From contig OZ244877.1 of NCBI GenBank assembly GCA_965221145.1, forward strand, positions 5,394,001-5,458,000: 64,000 bases of DNA, written 5' to 3'. Each line of letters opens with the position of its first letter. The first letter of the stretch is position 1. Under the pieces are notes generated by a model. That model was not told where the DNA came from, did not search any database, and saw only the letters and a list, made by a program, of their open reading frames with translations. Shown here piece by piece: positions 31,583 to 40,492 of this stretch. A program made the position numbers and the translations under genes. This stretch comes from Bin5 sp965221145. GTDB taxonomy: Bacteria > Chloroflexota > Anaerolineae > Caldilineales > Caldilineaceae.

Positions 31583-32470
31583 TTATCCGATCCCAATATC
31601 GCGCAAGTAAGCGCGCGTCCGCTTGGCGATCGGCAGAGGTTTGTCGAACGGCGCCGGGTACATATCCTGCTCGACCACCGCCCAACCGTCAAAACCGATA
31701 TCGCGCAGCACGTCGCGGAAGGCCAGATAATCGACCCACCCCAAGGCCGGCTCAACAAACATATCCATCTTGACCGCCTCGGCGAAGGTGACGCCCGAGG
31801 CTTCGACCTGCTGTTGCACCGCGCGGTCGACGCTTTTGATGTGCAGATAGGGAATGCGCTCGTGATGCTGGCGCATAAACTCGATCGCATCGCCGCCCCG
31901 ATAGGCATGATGCCCCACATCCAGACAGATCCCCACCCGCTCCGGGTCCGTCTGCGCCAGGAACGTCTCGATCTGCTCGGTATACTCGACATGACACTCG
32001 GCATGGGGATGAAAAACCAACTGCAGGCCAAACTGATCGATGGCGATGTCGGCCACCCTGTGCGTCGTGTCGATGAGGCGTTTCCAGGCGTCGCTGTCCA
32101 GTTCGGTCGGCTCCACCAGTTCGCCCGTCAGCAGGTCGGAGTACATGCCGTCGATCAGCACGAGGAAACCGGCGCCCAACTCCACCAACTGTTCACCCGC
32201 GCCCAGCACCTGCCGCTCCAGTTCAGGCCACTTCGCCGGGTCTTCGAGGCTCTCCATGGCGAACGTCCCCGCCACCTTCAGGCCGCGGCTGTCCAACTCG
32301 CGGCGCAAAGTTGGCAGATCGGTGGGCAGATAGCCGTAAGGCCCCAGTTCGATCCATTCATAACCGGCTTCGGCGGCCTCATCCAGAAAACGATGCCACG
32401 GAGTCTGCATGGGATCATCCGGGAACCAGATACCCCACGAGTCCGGCCCGGTCCCAACCTTTATAGCCAT
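31583..32470 (-). CDS. Sugar phosphate isomerase/epimerase family (IolE-like TIM barrel)
   Basis: 295-residue xylose-isomerase-like TIM barrel. Starts VGTGPDSWGIWFPDDP, similar to the inosose dehydratase group. Metal-binding and catalytic positions are visible: EWIELGPYGY, FHPHAECHVE near 155, LDVGHHAYRGGD near 190, LHIKSVD near 215, and VVEQDMYPAPFD near 265 with the terminal Glu. GAGGAGG is 6 bases before the ATG. In operon with the amidohydrolase upstream and PhyH downstream. Acts on a cyclitol or keto-sugar by family analogy; exact substrate unknown. Confidence 0.85.
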   Translation of the reverse strand: MAIKVGTGPDSWGIWFPDDPMQTPWHRFLDEAAEAGYEWIELGPYGYLPTDLPTLRRELDSRGLKVAGTFAMESLEDPAKWPELERQVLGAGEQLVELGAGFLVLIDGMYSDLLTGELVEPTELDSDAWKRLIDTTHRVADIAIDQFGLQLVFHPHAECHVEYTEQIETFLAQTDPERVGICLDVGHHAYRGGDAIEFMRQHHERIPYLHIKSVDRAVQQQVEASGVTFAEAVKMDMFVEPALGWVDYLAFRDVLRDIGFDGWAVVEQDMYPAPFDKPLPIAKRTRAYLRDIGIG

Positions 32471-32522
32471 CTATTCGCCTCCTCATTTGGTATGGTTAGT
32501 TTGAAAACGCGTTTTTCGCTGC

Positions 32523-32550
32523 ACTGCGTATTCCGTATTTCGTATTGCGT
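32523..32550. repeat. Heptamer repeat, ACGCAAT family (minus orientation)
   Basis: Plus strand ACTGCGT, ATTCCGT, ATTTCGT, ATTGCGT, preceded by the palindrome AAAACGCGTTTT (32507-32518). Lies in the spacer between the amidohydrolase and isomerase genes. Confidence 0.6.
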
Positions 32551-32573
32551 AAGGACCGGCGGTTCGTCAATGC

Positions 32574-33662
32574 TTACAGAAGACCAAACATGCGCGCGGC
32601 ATTGTCTCCCAGGATCAGCGCCTTCTCATCTGCCGAAAGGAACTCGCAATGCAGGCGTATGTAGTCCAGCGCCTGTTTGTATGTACACCAGGAGCCGGAG
32701 CAGTAGGGCATATCCGTGCCCCACATCAGCTTGTGGATACCGATCTCCTCGCGCAGCCGCCTGATCATCTCCTGCGCGCCGGGGAAAGGGTATTCCGGCC
32801 AGAACGCGCAGAACAGCACCTCAACGTGCATATTGGGCCGCTGGAGCAGAGTCATCAGCGCAGCGGGGATCTGATAGCGCTGCTCGCCGCGGCGCATGCT
32901 GAACGTATCAATTCCATGCGTGAGCACGGCGGGGATATCGGGGTGCGTTTCGGCCCAGCGGTCGAGTTCGGCCACGTGTTCCATGTACCCGCCAAGGCGG
33001 TCGCGCTTACGGCTGTGCAGATACCACCAGACGGGGATGCCGAGCGCCCGCACCTTTTGCCACAGCGGCTCGAATTTGGCGTCGTCCAGGTGATCGGCGT
33101 AGTTGCTCAGCGCGAACGGCTCCACGCTGAAATACAGCCCCTTGAGGCCATGCTCGCAGACGGCCTGCTCCAGCCGCTCATGTTCCGCTGGCTGGTCTGC
33201 CTCCCATTCCCGCACCTGCGCCAGACCGATGAAGCGGTTGGGGAAACAACGCATCTGCTCGCCATAGTACTCATTGAGTGCGCCGTAGATGTGGTCGTGC
33301 TGGAGTACGCCCATATCCACGCCCACGAGGTCCATCTCCCCGATCATGCGTTCGGGCGGCGCTTCATTGTTGACCAGGCTGGGCGGATAGGCTTGCGTGT
33401 AGTAATCTACACCGTCGGCGGTGATCTCCACCCGGCCAAAGTCGGCCATCCGCAGGTTGACATCCGGCATCTCATTGAGGTCGTCGGAATCCCACTGCAA
33501 GAACGGCTCCTCCACCCAAACGTCATCAGCCTTGCGGCGGAAGCGGCGGCCATCGCGCATGTGGTACTGCCAGAAGTTCAGCCGCAGTTTATGAAGTGGG
33601 TCTTCCGCGCCGGATGCTCTGCCGAGCGGGGGGAAAATGTGAAAGTGGGCGTCTATGATCAC
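32574..33662 (-). CDS. Amidohydrolase family 2 (metal-dependent TIM-barrel hydrolase)
   Basis: 362 residues. The N-terminal DAHFHIFPP gives the H-x-H metal pair (residues 4-9). DYYTQAYPPSLVNNEA, GEMDLVGVDMGVLQHD and RFIGLAQVREWE follow, then WYLHSRKRD near 215, VLTHGIDTF near 245 and the late LMWGTDMPYCSG near 315 with the conserved Asp. This is the 2-amino-3-carboxymuconate-semialdehyde decarboxylase/amidohydrolase-2 type, hydrolysing or decarboxylating lactones, amides or acids. First enzyme gene downstream of nothing but the importer genes; co-transcribed on the minus strand. Confidence 0.85.
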   Translation of the reverse strand: MIIDAHFHIFPPLGRASGAEDPLHKLRLNFWQYHMRDGRRFRRKADDVWVEEPFLQWDSDDLNEMPDVNLRMADFGRVEITADGVDYYTQAYPPSLVNNEAPPERMIGEMDLVGVDMGVLQHDHIYGALNEYYGEQMRCFPNRFIGLAQVREWEADQPAEHERLEQAVCEHGLKGLYFSVEPFALSNYADHLDDAKFEPLWQKVRALGIPVWWYLHSRKRDRLGGYMEHVAELDRWAETHPDIPAVLTHGIDTFSMRRGEQRYQIPAALMTLLQRPNMHVEVLFCAFWPEYPFPGAQEMIRRLREEIGIHKLMWGTDMPYCSGSWCTYKQALDYIRLHCEFLSADEKALILGDNAARMFGLL

Positions 33663-33711
33663 AAGCGTTTGTCCTTATCCTGATTCGGTGGTCTGCACGG
33701 AGCGCAGATCA

Positions 33712-34638
33712 TTATCCCTTCATGCCGCTCACGACCACACCCTGGATGAAGTGCCGCTGCGCGAAGAAGAAGACCATAACGGGCGGCAGGGCGATCAGCG
33801 TCGAGACCGCCATGATCGCCACCCACGGAACGTAGTGCATCGATCCAGCGCCGTGCGCGGTCTGCACCCAGGTCGTCAGGGCGACGGCCAGCGGCTGTGT
33901 TTCGAAACGGTTCAGGTAGATCAGCGGCTCAAAGAAGGAGTTCCACTGGCTCATGAAGGTGAAGATCGCCATCGTACCCAGCGCCGGTTTCGACAAGGGC
34001 AGGATGATGCGCCAGAAAACGCTGAATGTCCCACAGCCGTCAATACGGGCCGCATCATCGTAGTCCAATGGAATCGTCAGAAAGAACTGCCGCAGCAGGA
34101 AGATGTAGAAGGCGCCGCCGCCGAAGAAACTGGGCACGATCAGCGGCTTGAACGAATTCAGCCATTCCAGCTCGCGAAACAATAGATACTGCGGGATCAG
34201 CGTGACGTGCGAGGGAATCATCATCGTGCTGAGCACCAGGATGAAGAGGGCGGTGCGCCCTGGGAAGCGCACGCGCGCGAATCCGTAGGCAACCAAGCTG
34301 GCGCTCAGCACCGTCCCAACCATCACCCACACCACTATGATCATCGTGTTCATCGTGGAACGGACGAAGGGGAACTCGGTCAGCCCCATCACGTAGTTGC
34401 TCCACTGAATCGGATTGGGGATGAAACTTGGCGGGATGGCGAAGGCATTGGTCTCGGTTTTGAGCGAACTGGAGATCAGCCAGATAAAGGGCACCGCCAG
34501 CACAAAGCCGACCGCGATCAACAGAATATAGATCAGAACCTGACCGGCGACCTGCCTCCCACTGGCGCGTTGCAACCAGTTGGAAATCCAAACGCCCGTC
34601 TGCCCGTCCCCTACGCTCATTCGTGTCTTCATGGCCAT
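33712..34638 (-). CDS. Carbohydrate ABC transporter permease (MalG/UgpE-like)
   Basis: 308-residue permease with six predicted helices. The first is IYILLIAVGFVLAVPFIWLI (landmark, about 31-50). The EAA loop reads DDAARIDGCGTFSVFWRIILP near 205-225, the hallmark of MalG-type subunits, and the C-terminus FFFAQRHFIQGVVVSGMKG is characteristic. It lies downstream of the MalF-like gene but is separated from it by a heptamer tract and a 235-base MITE, which probably inserted into a formerly tight operon. Forms the pore with the MalF-like protein at 35082-36035. Confidence 0.92.
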   Translation of the reverse strand: MAMKTRMSVGDGQTGVWISNWLQRASGRQVAGQVLIYILLIAVGFVLAVPFIWLISSSLKTETNAFAIPPSFIPNPIQWSNYVMGLTEFPFVRSTMNTMIIVVWVMVGTVLSASLVAYGFARVRFPGRTALFILVLSTMMIPSHVTLIPQYLLFRELEWLNSFKPLIVPSFFGGGAFYIFLLRQFFLTIPLDYDDAARIDGCGTFSVFWRIILPLSKPALGTMAIFTFMSQWNSFFEPLIYLNRFETQPLAVALTTWVQTAHGAGSMHYVPWVAIMAVSTLIALPPVMVFFFAQRHFIQGVVVSGMKG

Positions 34639-34716
34639 CGTGATCGCGCCTCAGCTAAACTTCAGTCTCGCCTGATAACTAATGTGCGTACACATTGAAA
34701 ACACGCTTTTTCCCGC

Positions 34717-34737
34717 ACTGCGTATTGCGCACTGCGT
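34717..34737. repeat. Heptamer repeat, ACGCAAT family (minus orientation)
   Basis: ACTGCGT, ATTGCGC, ACTGCGT, preceded by GAAAACACGCTTTTTCCCGC, which resembles the AAAACGCGTTTT block beside the tract at 32523. Confidence 0.55.
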
Positions 34738-34825
34738 AGAGGCAGGCGAGACGCCTGCGTTCCCAGGGTGCAGACCGTGCGAGAAATCGTGGTTTCAAAC
34801 GGGATTCTCATTAGAAACTGAAAAC

Positions 34826-35060
34826 GTAACTACTCAGCCTCGTCTGGGAAGTTGTTTGAAAAAGAACGGTCATCGGCAAAAAGGCCAAAAATGGCTGCCG
34901 GAAAGCGTGAATCCTCCATCTACACGCCATAATTCGCACCATTTGTGCCGTTTTGATCCGAACCTGACCTTTTCAGACAGATTCCAAACACGATTTATTA
35001 CACTTGGATGACTTGGTTGCCCATTGAAAGTCGCACTTTGGGTAATGGCTGAGTAGTTAC
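34826..35060. mobile_element. 235-bp MITE, copy 1 (IS66-like ends)
   Basis: Perfect 14-bp terminal inverted repeats GTAACTACTCAGCC / GGCTGAGTAGTTAC and a perfect 8-bp target duplication CTGAAAAC (34818-34825 and 35061-35068). Identical by eye over all 235 bases to the copy at 50082-50316. GTAA ends and 8-bp duplications are features of the IS66 family. No transposase inside. It separates the MalF-like and MalG-like permease genes. Confidence 0.93.
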
Positions 35061-35081
35061 CTGAAAACAATAAACTAGAAA

Positions 35082-36035
35082 TTACTTGACCGCTCCCTCG
35101 TAGTACACATACCGTCCCGAAACGCGCAGCGATATGAGCGTCAGCACGAAGATGATGGCGAAAAGAACCCAGGCAAGCCCAGCCGCATAGCCCATTTTGA
35201 GATAGTTCCAGGCGTTCTGATAGAGATAGAGAATGTAAAACAGCGAGGCGTCGGCCGGGCCGCCCTCGGTAATGACGTAAGCGCCTGTGAACACCTGAAA
35301 GGTGCCGATCATGCCGATAAGAAAGGTGAAAAAGATGACGGGCGAGGTCATCGGCAGGGTCACGTGTCGGAACTTGGCCCACGTGCCGGCCCCGTCCAGC
35401 ATCGCCGCCTCGTAGAGCACGGTCGGCACGCCTTGCAGTCCGGCGAGGTAGAGGATCATGTTGCCGCCCAGCCCCCACAAGCTCATGATGATGAAACTGG
35501 GGATCACCCATTGACGCGAGGCGAACCACTGCGGCCCCTGGATGTCGAAGCTGGCCAGAAAGTTGTTGACCAGGCCGATCTCCGGGTTGAGGATCCAGGC
35601 GAACAGGTAGGAGGAGGCGATGGCCGGTGTCACCACCGGCAGGTAGTAGACGGTGCGGAAGAATCCAACCCCTTTCACCCCCTGATTGAGGAGCAGGGCC
35701 AGCAGGTATCCGCCAACCGTGCCAAGCGGAACCAGAGCGACCGTATAGATCACCGTCACCTTGAGCGATTGCCAGAACAGAGGGTCCCTGCTCAGCATCT
35801 TGCTATAGTTGTCCAAGCCGATGAAGCGGGGTGAGTCCAGGATGGCGTAGCGGCTGAAGGAGAGCATGAAAGAGGCGATAATGGGGAAGGCGGTAAAGAT
35901 GATGAAGCCCAGCACCCAGGGGGCGATGCAGATGTAGCCGTCAATCGCCTCGCGCAGGCGCAGACGCGAGATCCCGCGTCTGCGTCCTCCCGCGGCGGCA
36001 GGCGTCGCTGCGCTCACGGCTGCTCCTCCATCCAT
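35082..36035 (-). CDS. Carbohydrate ABC transporter permease (MalF/UgpA-like)
   Basis: 317-residue permease. Helix 1 follows DGYICIAPWVLGFIIFTAFP (about 34-53). The EAA loop, YEAAMLDGAGTWAKFRHVTLP near 210-230, and PVIFFTFLIGMIGTFQVFTGAY are characteristic, and the C-terminus VSGRYVYYEGAVK is the usual sugar-permease ending. Its start overlaps the stop of the epimerase gene by 22 bases, indicating translational coupling. The MITE begins 21 bases beyond the stop codon, so the protein is intact. Confidence 0.92.
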   Translation of the reverse strand: MDGGAAVSAATPAAAGGRRRGISRLRLREAIDGYICIAPWVLGFIIFTAFPIIASFMLSFSRYAILDSPRFIGLDNYSKMLSRDPLFWQSLKVTVIYTVALVPLGTVGGYLLALLLNQGVKGVGFFRTVYYLPVVTPAIASSYLFAWILNPEIGLVNNFLASFDIQGPQWFASRQWVIPSFIIMSLWGLGGNMILYLAGLQGVPTVLYEAAMLDGAGTWAKFRHVTLPMTSPVIFFTFLIGMIGTFQVFTGAYVITEGGPADASLFYILYLYQNAWNYLKMGYAAGLAWVLFAIIFVLTLISLRVSGRYVYYEGAVK

Positions 36036-36937
36036 GCGCGAAATTCGCTTTCCCGCCAGGTGTAACGGGGTTGGTATCCGAGCAACCGGTGGGCCTTCTC
36101 TGTCGAAACAAAGCTGTCAAAGCCGGACAGCGGTCGCCGCAGTGGCACGTCCGCATAGTGGCGGGCGGCGAGGGCCGGCGTCTCCACCAGCGAACAGGTG
36201 TCCGCGCCGTTGATCAGGAAGACCTCATGCGCGATGGCGTCGTTTTCCACCGCCAGCCTGAACGCCTGCGCCGCGTCGCGGGCATCGGTGACGGTCCACA
36301 GGTTGGACCGCCCCCCGGCGGGGTCGGTAATGTAGCGCCGGTATCCCTCCCACTGCTCCTCCACTGTACGCTCCCGGTTCCACCCCGACCGCACCGCGAC
36401 ATCGGCCCCGGCTCTGTCGAGATACCAGTTGTGATTGATACGCAAACAGATGGTCTGGACGCCGTAGCTCTCGGTGAAGCGTTGACAGGTGATCTCGTTG
36501 ATCAGCTTGCTAATGCCGTATTCGTTGCGCGGCTCAGCCGGGTGCGCCTCGTCAATGGGGAAGTAGCGCGGCTGCGTGTCGCACCGCCTGTAGTCCGTAT
36601 TCATCGCCTCCTTGGAGGAGCCGAAGATGACCTTCTGCGCACGCGCGCCCACCGCGGCCTCCAGAACGGTATAGGTACCCCGGTCGTTGACATAGATCAG
36701 GCGTTCCGGCGTGGTGATGCCAGGCCCCGGCACCGCCGCCAGATGGACGATGGCGGCGTGATCGTGACATGCCTCCCGCATCCGCTCCAGGTCGGTGATG
36801 TCGCCGTGGATATGGCGGACGTTCTCGACGAGCGGGGCTGTCTGGCTGTAGTTTGACACCGTGTGACCAGCCGCCAGAAGCTCACGGAGCACGTACCCTC
36901 CGATCTTGCCGCTGCCGCCGGTAACCAGAATGTTCAT
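36014..36937 (-). CDS. NAD-dependent epimerase/dehydratase (extended SDR)
   Basis: 307 residues from the Met at 36937, directly before MNILVTGGSGKIGGYVLREL; the longer reading adds a non-homologous leader. The TGGSGKIG dinucleotide-binding loop is at residues 6-13. HLAAVPGPG near 70, SSKEAMNTDYR near 108 and the catalytic Y-x-x-x-K as YGISKLINE near 145 are all present. It sits between the binding-protein and permease genes, an order repeated (with a broken epimerase) at 44-46 kb. Probably changes the oxidation state or stereochemistry of the imported sugar. Confidence 0.88.
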   Translation of the reverse strand: MNILVTGGSGKIGGYVLRELLAAGHTVSNYSQTAPLVENVRHIHGDITDLERMREACHDHAAIVHLAAVPGPGITTPERLIYVNDRGTYTVLEAAVGARAQKVIFGSSKEAMNTDYRRCDTQPRYFPIDEAHPAEPRNEYGISKLINEITCQRFTESYGVQTICLRINHNWYLDRAGADVAVRSGWNRERTVEEQWEGYRRYITDPAGGRSNLWTVTDARDAAQAFRLAVENDAIAHEVFLINGADTCSLVETPALAARHYADVPLRRPLSGFDSFVSTEKAHRLLGYQPRYTWRESEFRAWMEEQP

Positions 36938-36960
36938 CTGTTGTTTGGGCCGCCCGCGCC

Positions 36961-36993
36961 GTGTGCGTCCGCATCGCGTGCGGACGGTCAAAC
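36961..36993. repeat. Palindromic spacer repeat (copy 1)
   Basis: Contains the hairpin GTCCGCA-TCGCG-TGCGGAC (36967-36985) followed by GGTCAAAC. 29 of 33 bases match 38659-38691. It lies in the spacer after the binding-protein gene. Confidence 0.6.
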
Positions 36994-37063
36994 AGGAGAG
37001 TGGCTGGCGGCCAGCGAGTTACCGGCCCCCAGCCATCGGCAAACGGTCGTTTCCGTCTGTGGC

Positions 37064-38461
37064 TTATCCCTCTTGCAATTCGGCGTCGATCTCCGCCTTG
37101 GCGTCCGACATGGCCTGCTGCATCGACTTCTCGCCGAGGAAGACCTTGTCATACTCGCGCCGCACCGTATCGCTGAAGAATCTCGCTTTGCGCCCGTACC
37201 ATCTGGGGGCCCAGAGTACGTTCTCCGCGGCCGATGGATGCTGCGTAAAGCGGTCGTCGCGGCTCAGGAACACCTCGTAGAAGCGCCGCATCCAGCCTTC
37301 CGGCAGAGCGGGCAGCTTATCGATGGAGCGCCGCATGTCGTAGCCGGTGAGATTGATATTGGGGGTGATCCAGTCGCTGATCGCTTCACTGGTGGTGGCC
37401 CAAATGGCGAAGGTGGCGGCCGCGTCCACATTCTCGCTGCCGCTCCAAACGCCCCACGAGTTCGTGCCCATCAACTGGACGCGATGTTCCCGCCATGGCA
37501 CTGGCATGAACAAAAGCCCGAACGCTTCCTGGTTGACCCTCTGGTCTCCGACCCCCGGGTGCCTGATCGAGCAGAACGCCTTACCCGAATTGAACAGACC
37601 GCCCTGTACCGCCTTGGCCGCGGCCGGCGTCGGCGCAACTTTGTCCACCAGGGTCAGGTCAATGTAGTCCTGCAACGCCTGCACCGACTCCTCCGAGTCG
37701 ATCAGCGCCTCGGTCTCCTGGTAGCCCCAGGGGTCGTCCAATACCTGGCCGCCGTTACTGTAGATGAAGTAGAGCGACGTAGCGCCGAAACCAGCCGTGC
37801 TATTGGCGAGACCATACTGCTCCACCTCGCCGGCCGAATTGACTTTCGTCATCGCCTTAAGCAGTTCGACCAGATCATCCCAACGCCATTCGTCGTAGTT
37901 CTCGGCCGGTCCGTCATCGCCCCAGTCGGGCAGGTCGATGCCCTCCTGCTCGGCGAGCGTTCTGTTCACCACCAACTGCCAGTTAGGGCAGTAGACCTGG
38001 GAGAGCGAGTAGATCTTGCCATCATTCCCGCACTGCGCCCACGGATCCGCGTCCCATTTGCTGTTGTCCACGTCGTGCGCGTCCAGGGAGTCGTCCAGCG
38101 CCAGGAGAACCTTGAACCACTCGCCCTGCCAGTAGCTATCCACCATGACTACGTCAGGCGCAACGCCGCCAACCATCTGGGTCAGGAGCTTGGTCGAGTA
38201 TTCGCCCCAGGGCGTCGATTCGCTGATCGCGGTAATCTCCGGGTGTGCCTCGGCTATGCCGTCACGAATCGGATCCCAGAAACCGCCATGCCAGTGGCTG
38301 AAACGGATTTCGACCGACTCCATGGAGGGAGCGGCCGCCTCTTCTTCTGCCATATCCGCTGCCGGCACAGCCGGTTGACAAGCAGCAGCCACAACGCCTG
38401 CAGATCCGACTGCGGATGCCCACAGAAAATCCCGCCGACTCATTCTTCGCTTTGTTGTCAT
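37064..38461 (-). CDS. Extracellular sugar-binding lipoprotein (SBP family 1) with Tat-type signal
   Basis: 465 residues. The N-terminus MTTKRRMSRRDFLWASAVGS carries the twin-arginine motif SRRDFL and leads to a lipobox-like VAAAC at about residue 28, so export by Tat followed by lipidation is predicted. The mature part has VEIRFSHWHGGFWDP, TPWGEYSTKLLTQMVGGVAPDVVMVDS (in part) and later NTSAGF/TNSWGVWSGSENVDAA, typical of family 1 sugar-binding proteins. AGGAG precedes the ATG by 9 bases. First gene of the MalFG-type operon. Paralogue of 48274-49647. Confidence 0.92.
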   Translation of the reverse strand: MTTKRRMSRRDFLWASAVGSAGVVAAACQPAVPAADMAEEEAAAPSMESVEIRFSHWHGGFWDPIRDGIAEAHPEITAISESTPWGEYSTKLLTQMVGGVAPDVVMVDSYWQGEWFKVLLALDDSLDAHDVDNSKWDADPWAQCGNDGKIYSLSQVYCPNWQLVVNRTLAEQEGIDLPDWGDDGPAENYDEWRWDDLVELLKAMTKVNSAGEVEQYGLANSTAGFGATSLYFIYSNGGQVLDDPWGYQETEALIDSEESVQALQDYIDLTLVDKVAPTPAAAKAVQGGLFNSGKAFCSIRHPGVGDQRVNQEAFGLLFMPVPWREHRVQLMGTNSWGVWSGSENVDAAATFAIWATTSEAISDWITPNINLTGYDMRRSIDKLPALPEGWMRRFYEVFLSRDDRFTQHPSAAENVLWAPRWYGRKARFFSDTVRREYDKVFLGEKSMQQAMSDAKAEIDAELQEG

Positions 38462-38642
38462 CGCATTTCTCCTATGTTGGATACTTGTAATTGCTACACT
38501 CGCTTGCCATTGCCGCAGCCTGAGGTCAGTCTCTCGCCGCGGGCCGCTGTCGTTCTTGCCCCGCGACTACATGGCAGAGTATACCCTACCCAAAATATAT
38601 GACATAACACGAAAATCGGACCAGGAGAGGGGCATAAACCGA

Positions 38643-38690
38643 TTTGACCGCCCGCTCCGTGTGCGTACGCATCGAGTGCGGGTGGTCAAA
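38643..38690. repeat. Palindromic spacer repeat (copy 2)
   Basis: TTTGACC (38643-38649) with GGTCAAA (38684-38690), and CCCGC (38651-38655) with GCGGG (38678-38682). Lies about 180 bases upstream of the binding-protein start. The rest of 38462-38811 shows only a possible promoter with TATACT on the minus strand near 38572-38577. Confidence 0.6.
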
Positions 38691-38811
38691 CTGGCTGTCT
38701 GCAAACGATGGAGTTTACCTTGGTGAGGTACAGTGCCCTCGTCGTCTACTTATCCTGCGTCGGGGCATGGCATGTGGTCATCAGCAAACGCGCTGAACCG
38801 ATCCGACAGGC

Positions 38812-38895
38812 CTACCCCTTGATCGCGCCCATCGTCAGCCCGCCGGCCAGGAAGCGCTGCACCACCAGGGCCAGCAGCAGTACCGGCATCTCTTG
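38812..38895 (-). pseudogene. C-terminal remnant of a MalG-type permease
   Basis: The last codons of the frame read LLLALVVQRFLAGGLTMGAIKG-stop, the characteristic end of MalG/UgpE permeases. Upstream of it the reading is lost within 25-28 codons, where the octopine-dehydrogenase-like gene ends. A leftover from a further importer, removed by deletion. Confidence 0.6.
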
Positions 38896-38903
38896 CGCGG
38901 AAT

Positions 38904-40010
38904 TCATTGTGCGACATAGGCTGTCATAGTGTAACGATCCATGTCCGCGACACCTAACCTGGCCGGCGTGCGCGCTTCCTGCCAGAAGTCTCGTTGGAGG
39001 GCAGCGCCCGCGAGCATGACCAGGGACCGCATTATAGGTGTGTCTATGTCCAGCTGCCATCCCAAAAGGCTCCATGCCGCCAGACCGTAAGGAATGTCCT
39101 CGGTCAGCCAGCGGGTGTCGACTGCGCCGGGCGCGCGCAGTTGGGTGAGCATACGGCTACCGTTGATCGTTGCCCACAGATCGCCCTTTGGCCCGAATCC
39201 AGCCGCGTGGAAGGCTGCATCGACCGGCGTCAAGTCGTGACCCAGCGCGCTGCCTATCTCTCGGCGCTCGGCGTCGACAGCGTAGATCACATTGGCGACG
39301 GTCGGGGTGACGCCCTCTTCGTAGAAGTAAAAGTCTCCGCGTGCGTATTCAACCCTTCCGGCATTCATCAGAACGCCAGGCGGGTGAACAACCGGGTTCA
39401 TGGCTGACAGCCCGCACGCGAGCACATTTGCGTACGGGGAGATGGCCGTCGGTTGACCGCTGCGCCCATCGCGGGTGAAAAGCTCCTCCAGCGCGTCGAC
39501 GACCGTCTCTGTCCCCGTTGCTGGAAAGACGCCCAGCCCCAAACCCGCGACGACGCCCCAAATGTGAGCCGAGTCTGGCGCGGTTTTGCGACAGACGTAT
39601 GGCGCAGTATCTGTCTCGGCAAAGAGAATTTCGCTGTCGTTGCCCGCAGCGCGCACAACACGGGCGAATTCCAACGCGCCCAGCGTCCCAGGAGTGATGA
39701 CCACGATGTGGCCGTCGCGCAGATGGGGCGCGCAGAACTCAGCAAATGGTCGGTGGGCATAGGCAGGTGCGATCAGGAGCAGCAGGTCGTTGTGCAGCCC
39801 CTCTGCCGCATTGGTGGTTAGCTGGTGAATCTGCGCCGTCCCGGTTTCGGCCACGCCCGCCAGGTGAATCTTTCTGTCCGCCTGAATCGATTCCAAAGTC
39901 CAGGCATAGTCCGGGTGCTCGCACAGAGTAACGGCAACCCCGCGCAATGCCAGGTTGGCGGCGACGGAAAATGCTGTGTTACCGCCGCCGAGAATCGTCA
40001 ATGAATTCAT
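38904..40010 (-). CDS. NAD/NADP octopine/nopaline dehydrogenase family protein
   Basis: 368 residues from the Met at 40010, which begins MNSLTILGGGNTAFSVAANL; the longer reading adds 48 unrelated residues. The GGGNTAFSVA loop is the N-terminal dinucleotide-binding glycine motif. VVITPGTLGALEFARVV near 100, and in the C-terminal half GLSAMNPVVHPPGVLMNAG near 200 with the conserved N-P-x-x-H, are family hallmarks of opine dehydrogenases. Reaction type: NAD(P)H-linked reductive joining of an amino acid and a keto acid, or the reverse. It is cut off from the importer operon by a permease remnant. Confidence 0.85.
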   Translation of the reverse strand: MNSLTILGGGNTAFSVAANLALRGVAVTLCEHPDYAWTLESIQADRKIHLAGVAETGTAQIHQLTTNAAEGLHNDLLLLIAPAYAHRPFAEFCAPHLRDGHIVVITPGTLGALEFARVVRAAGNDSEILFAETDTAPYVCRKTAPDSAHIWGVVAGLGLGVFPATGTETVVDALEELFTRDGRSGQPTAISPYANVLACGLSAMNPVVHPPGVLMNAGRVEYARGDFYFYEEGVTPTVANVIYAVDAERREIGSALGHDLTPVDAAFHAAGFGPKGDLWATINGSRMLTQLRAPGAVDTRWLTEDIPYGLAAWSLLGWQLDIDTPIMRSLVMLAGAALQRDFWQEARTPARLGVADMDRYTMTAYVAQ

Positions 40011-40215
40011 GATCGCTGAGTCCCTTTTCGCTAGTGGTTGAAAAGTAAGTGATGTCTGAAGTGTGGCATGATACAGAAAACCATCACCCACAGTCGTTGA
40101 GTGCGCGGAAACACAATCATCACCTAATGTGCGACTCTTGAAGGGATGATCCATCGGCGATCTTCCTCTAGATGGGAGATGTGTTAAGCACTATTCATAG
40201 AGAGGAGAGCAACCG

Positions 40216-40281
40216 ATGGATCGAGACCATTTTATCATCTCTGTCTACTGTCTGGTAAGTCATCACTTGCGGGAGGGTGCA
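40216..40281 (+). pseudogene. N-terminal fragment of an IS transposase
   Basis: MDRDHFIISVYCLVSHHLRE resembles the start of IS982-type transposases; GAGGAGAG precedes the ATG. Homology stops after about 20 residues. The rest of 40011-40492 contains no gene. Confidence 0.35.
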
Positions 40282-40492
40282 GTTCTAAATGGGGGCGGTC
40301 CGCTGAAGCTGAACCTTCCGGCCCGCCTCTGGTCCGCCAAGGCGGAACCTGCTGCATTCAACCTGCAAGCCCTGCCGCGGCGTGAATCGTGCGCGGGACT
40401 CTCTCTTCATCTTGCCTCTTCTTCCTTCGTGTAACTTCGTGTGCTTCGTGGATTGTTCCCAATGGGCTGCGGTAACCGACTGGTCTGGATGA

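Noticed and set aside
30974..32764. 596-residue plus-strand ORF
   Set aside because: Spans the antisense of PhyH and isomerase genes and a heptamer repeat; no motif of its own.
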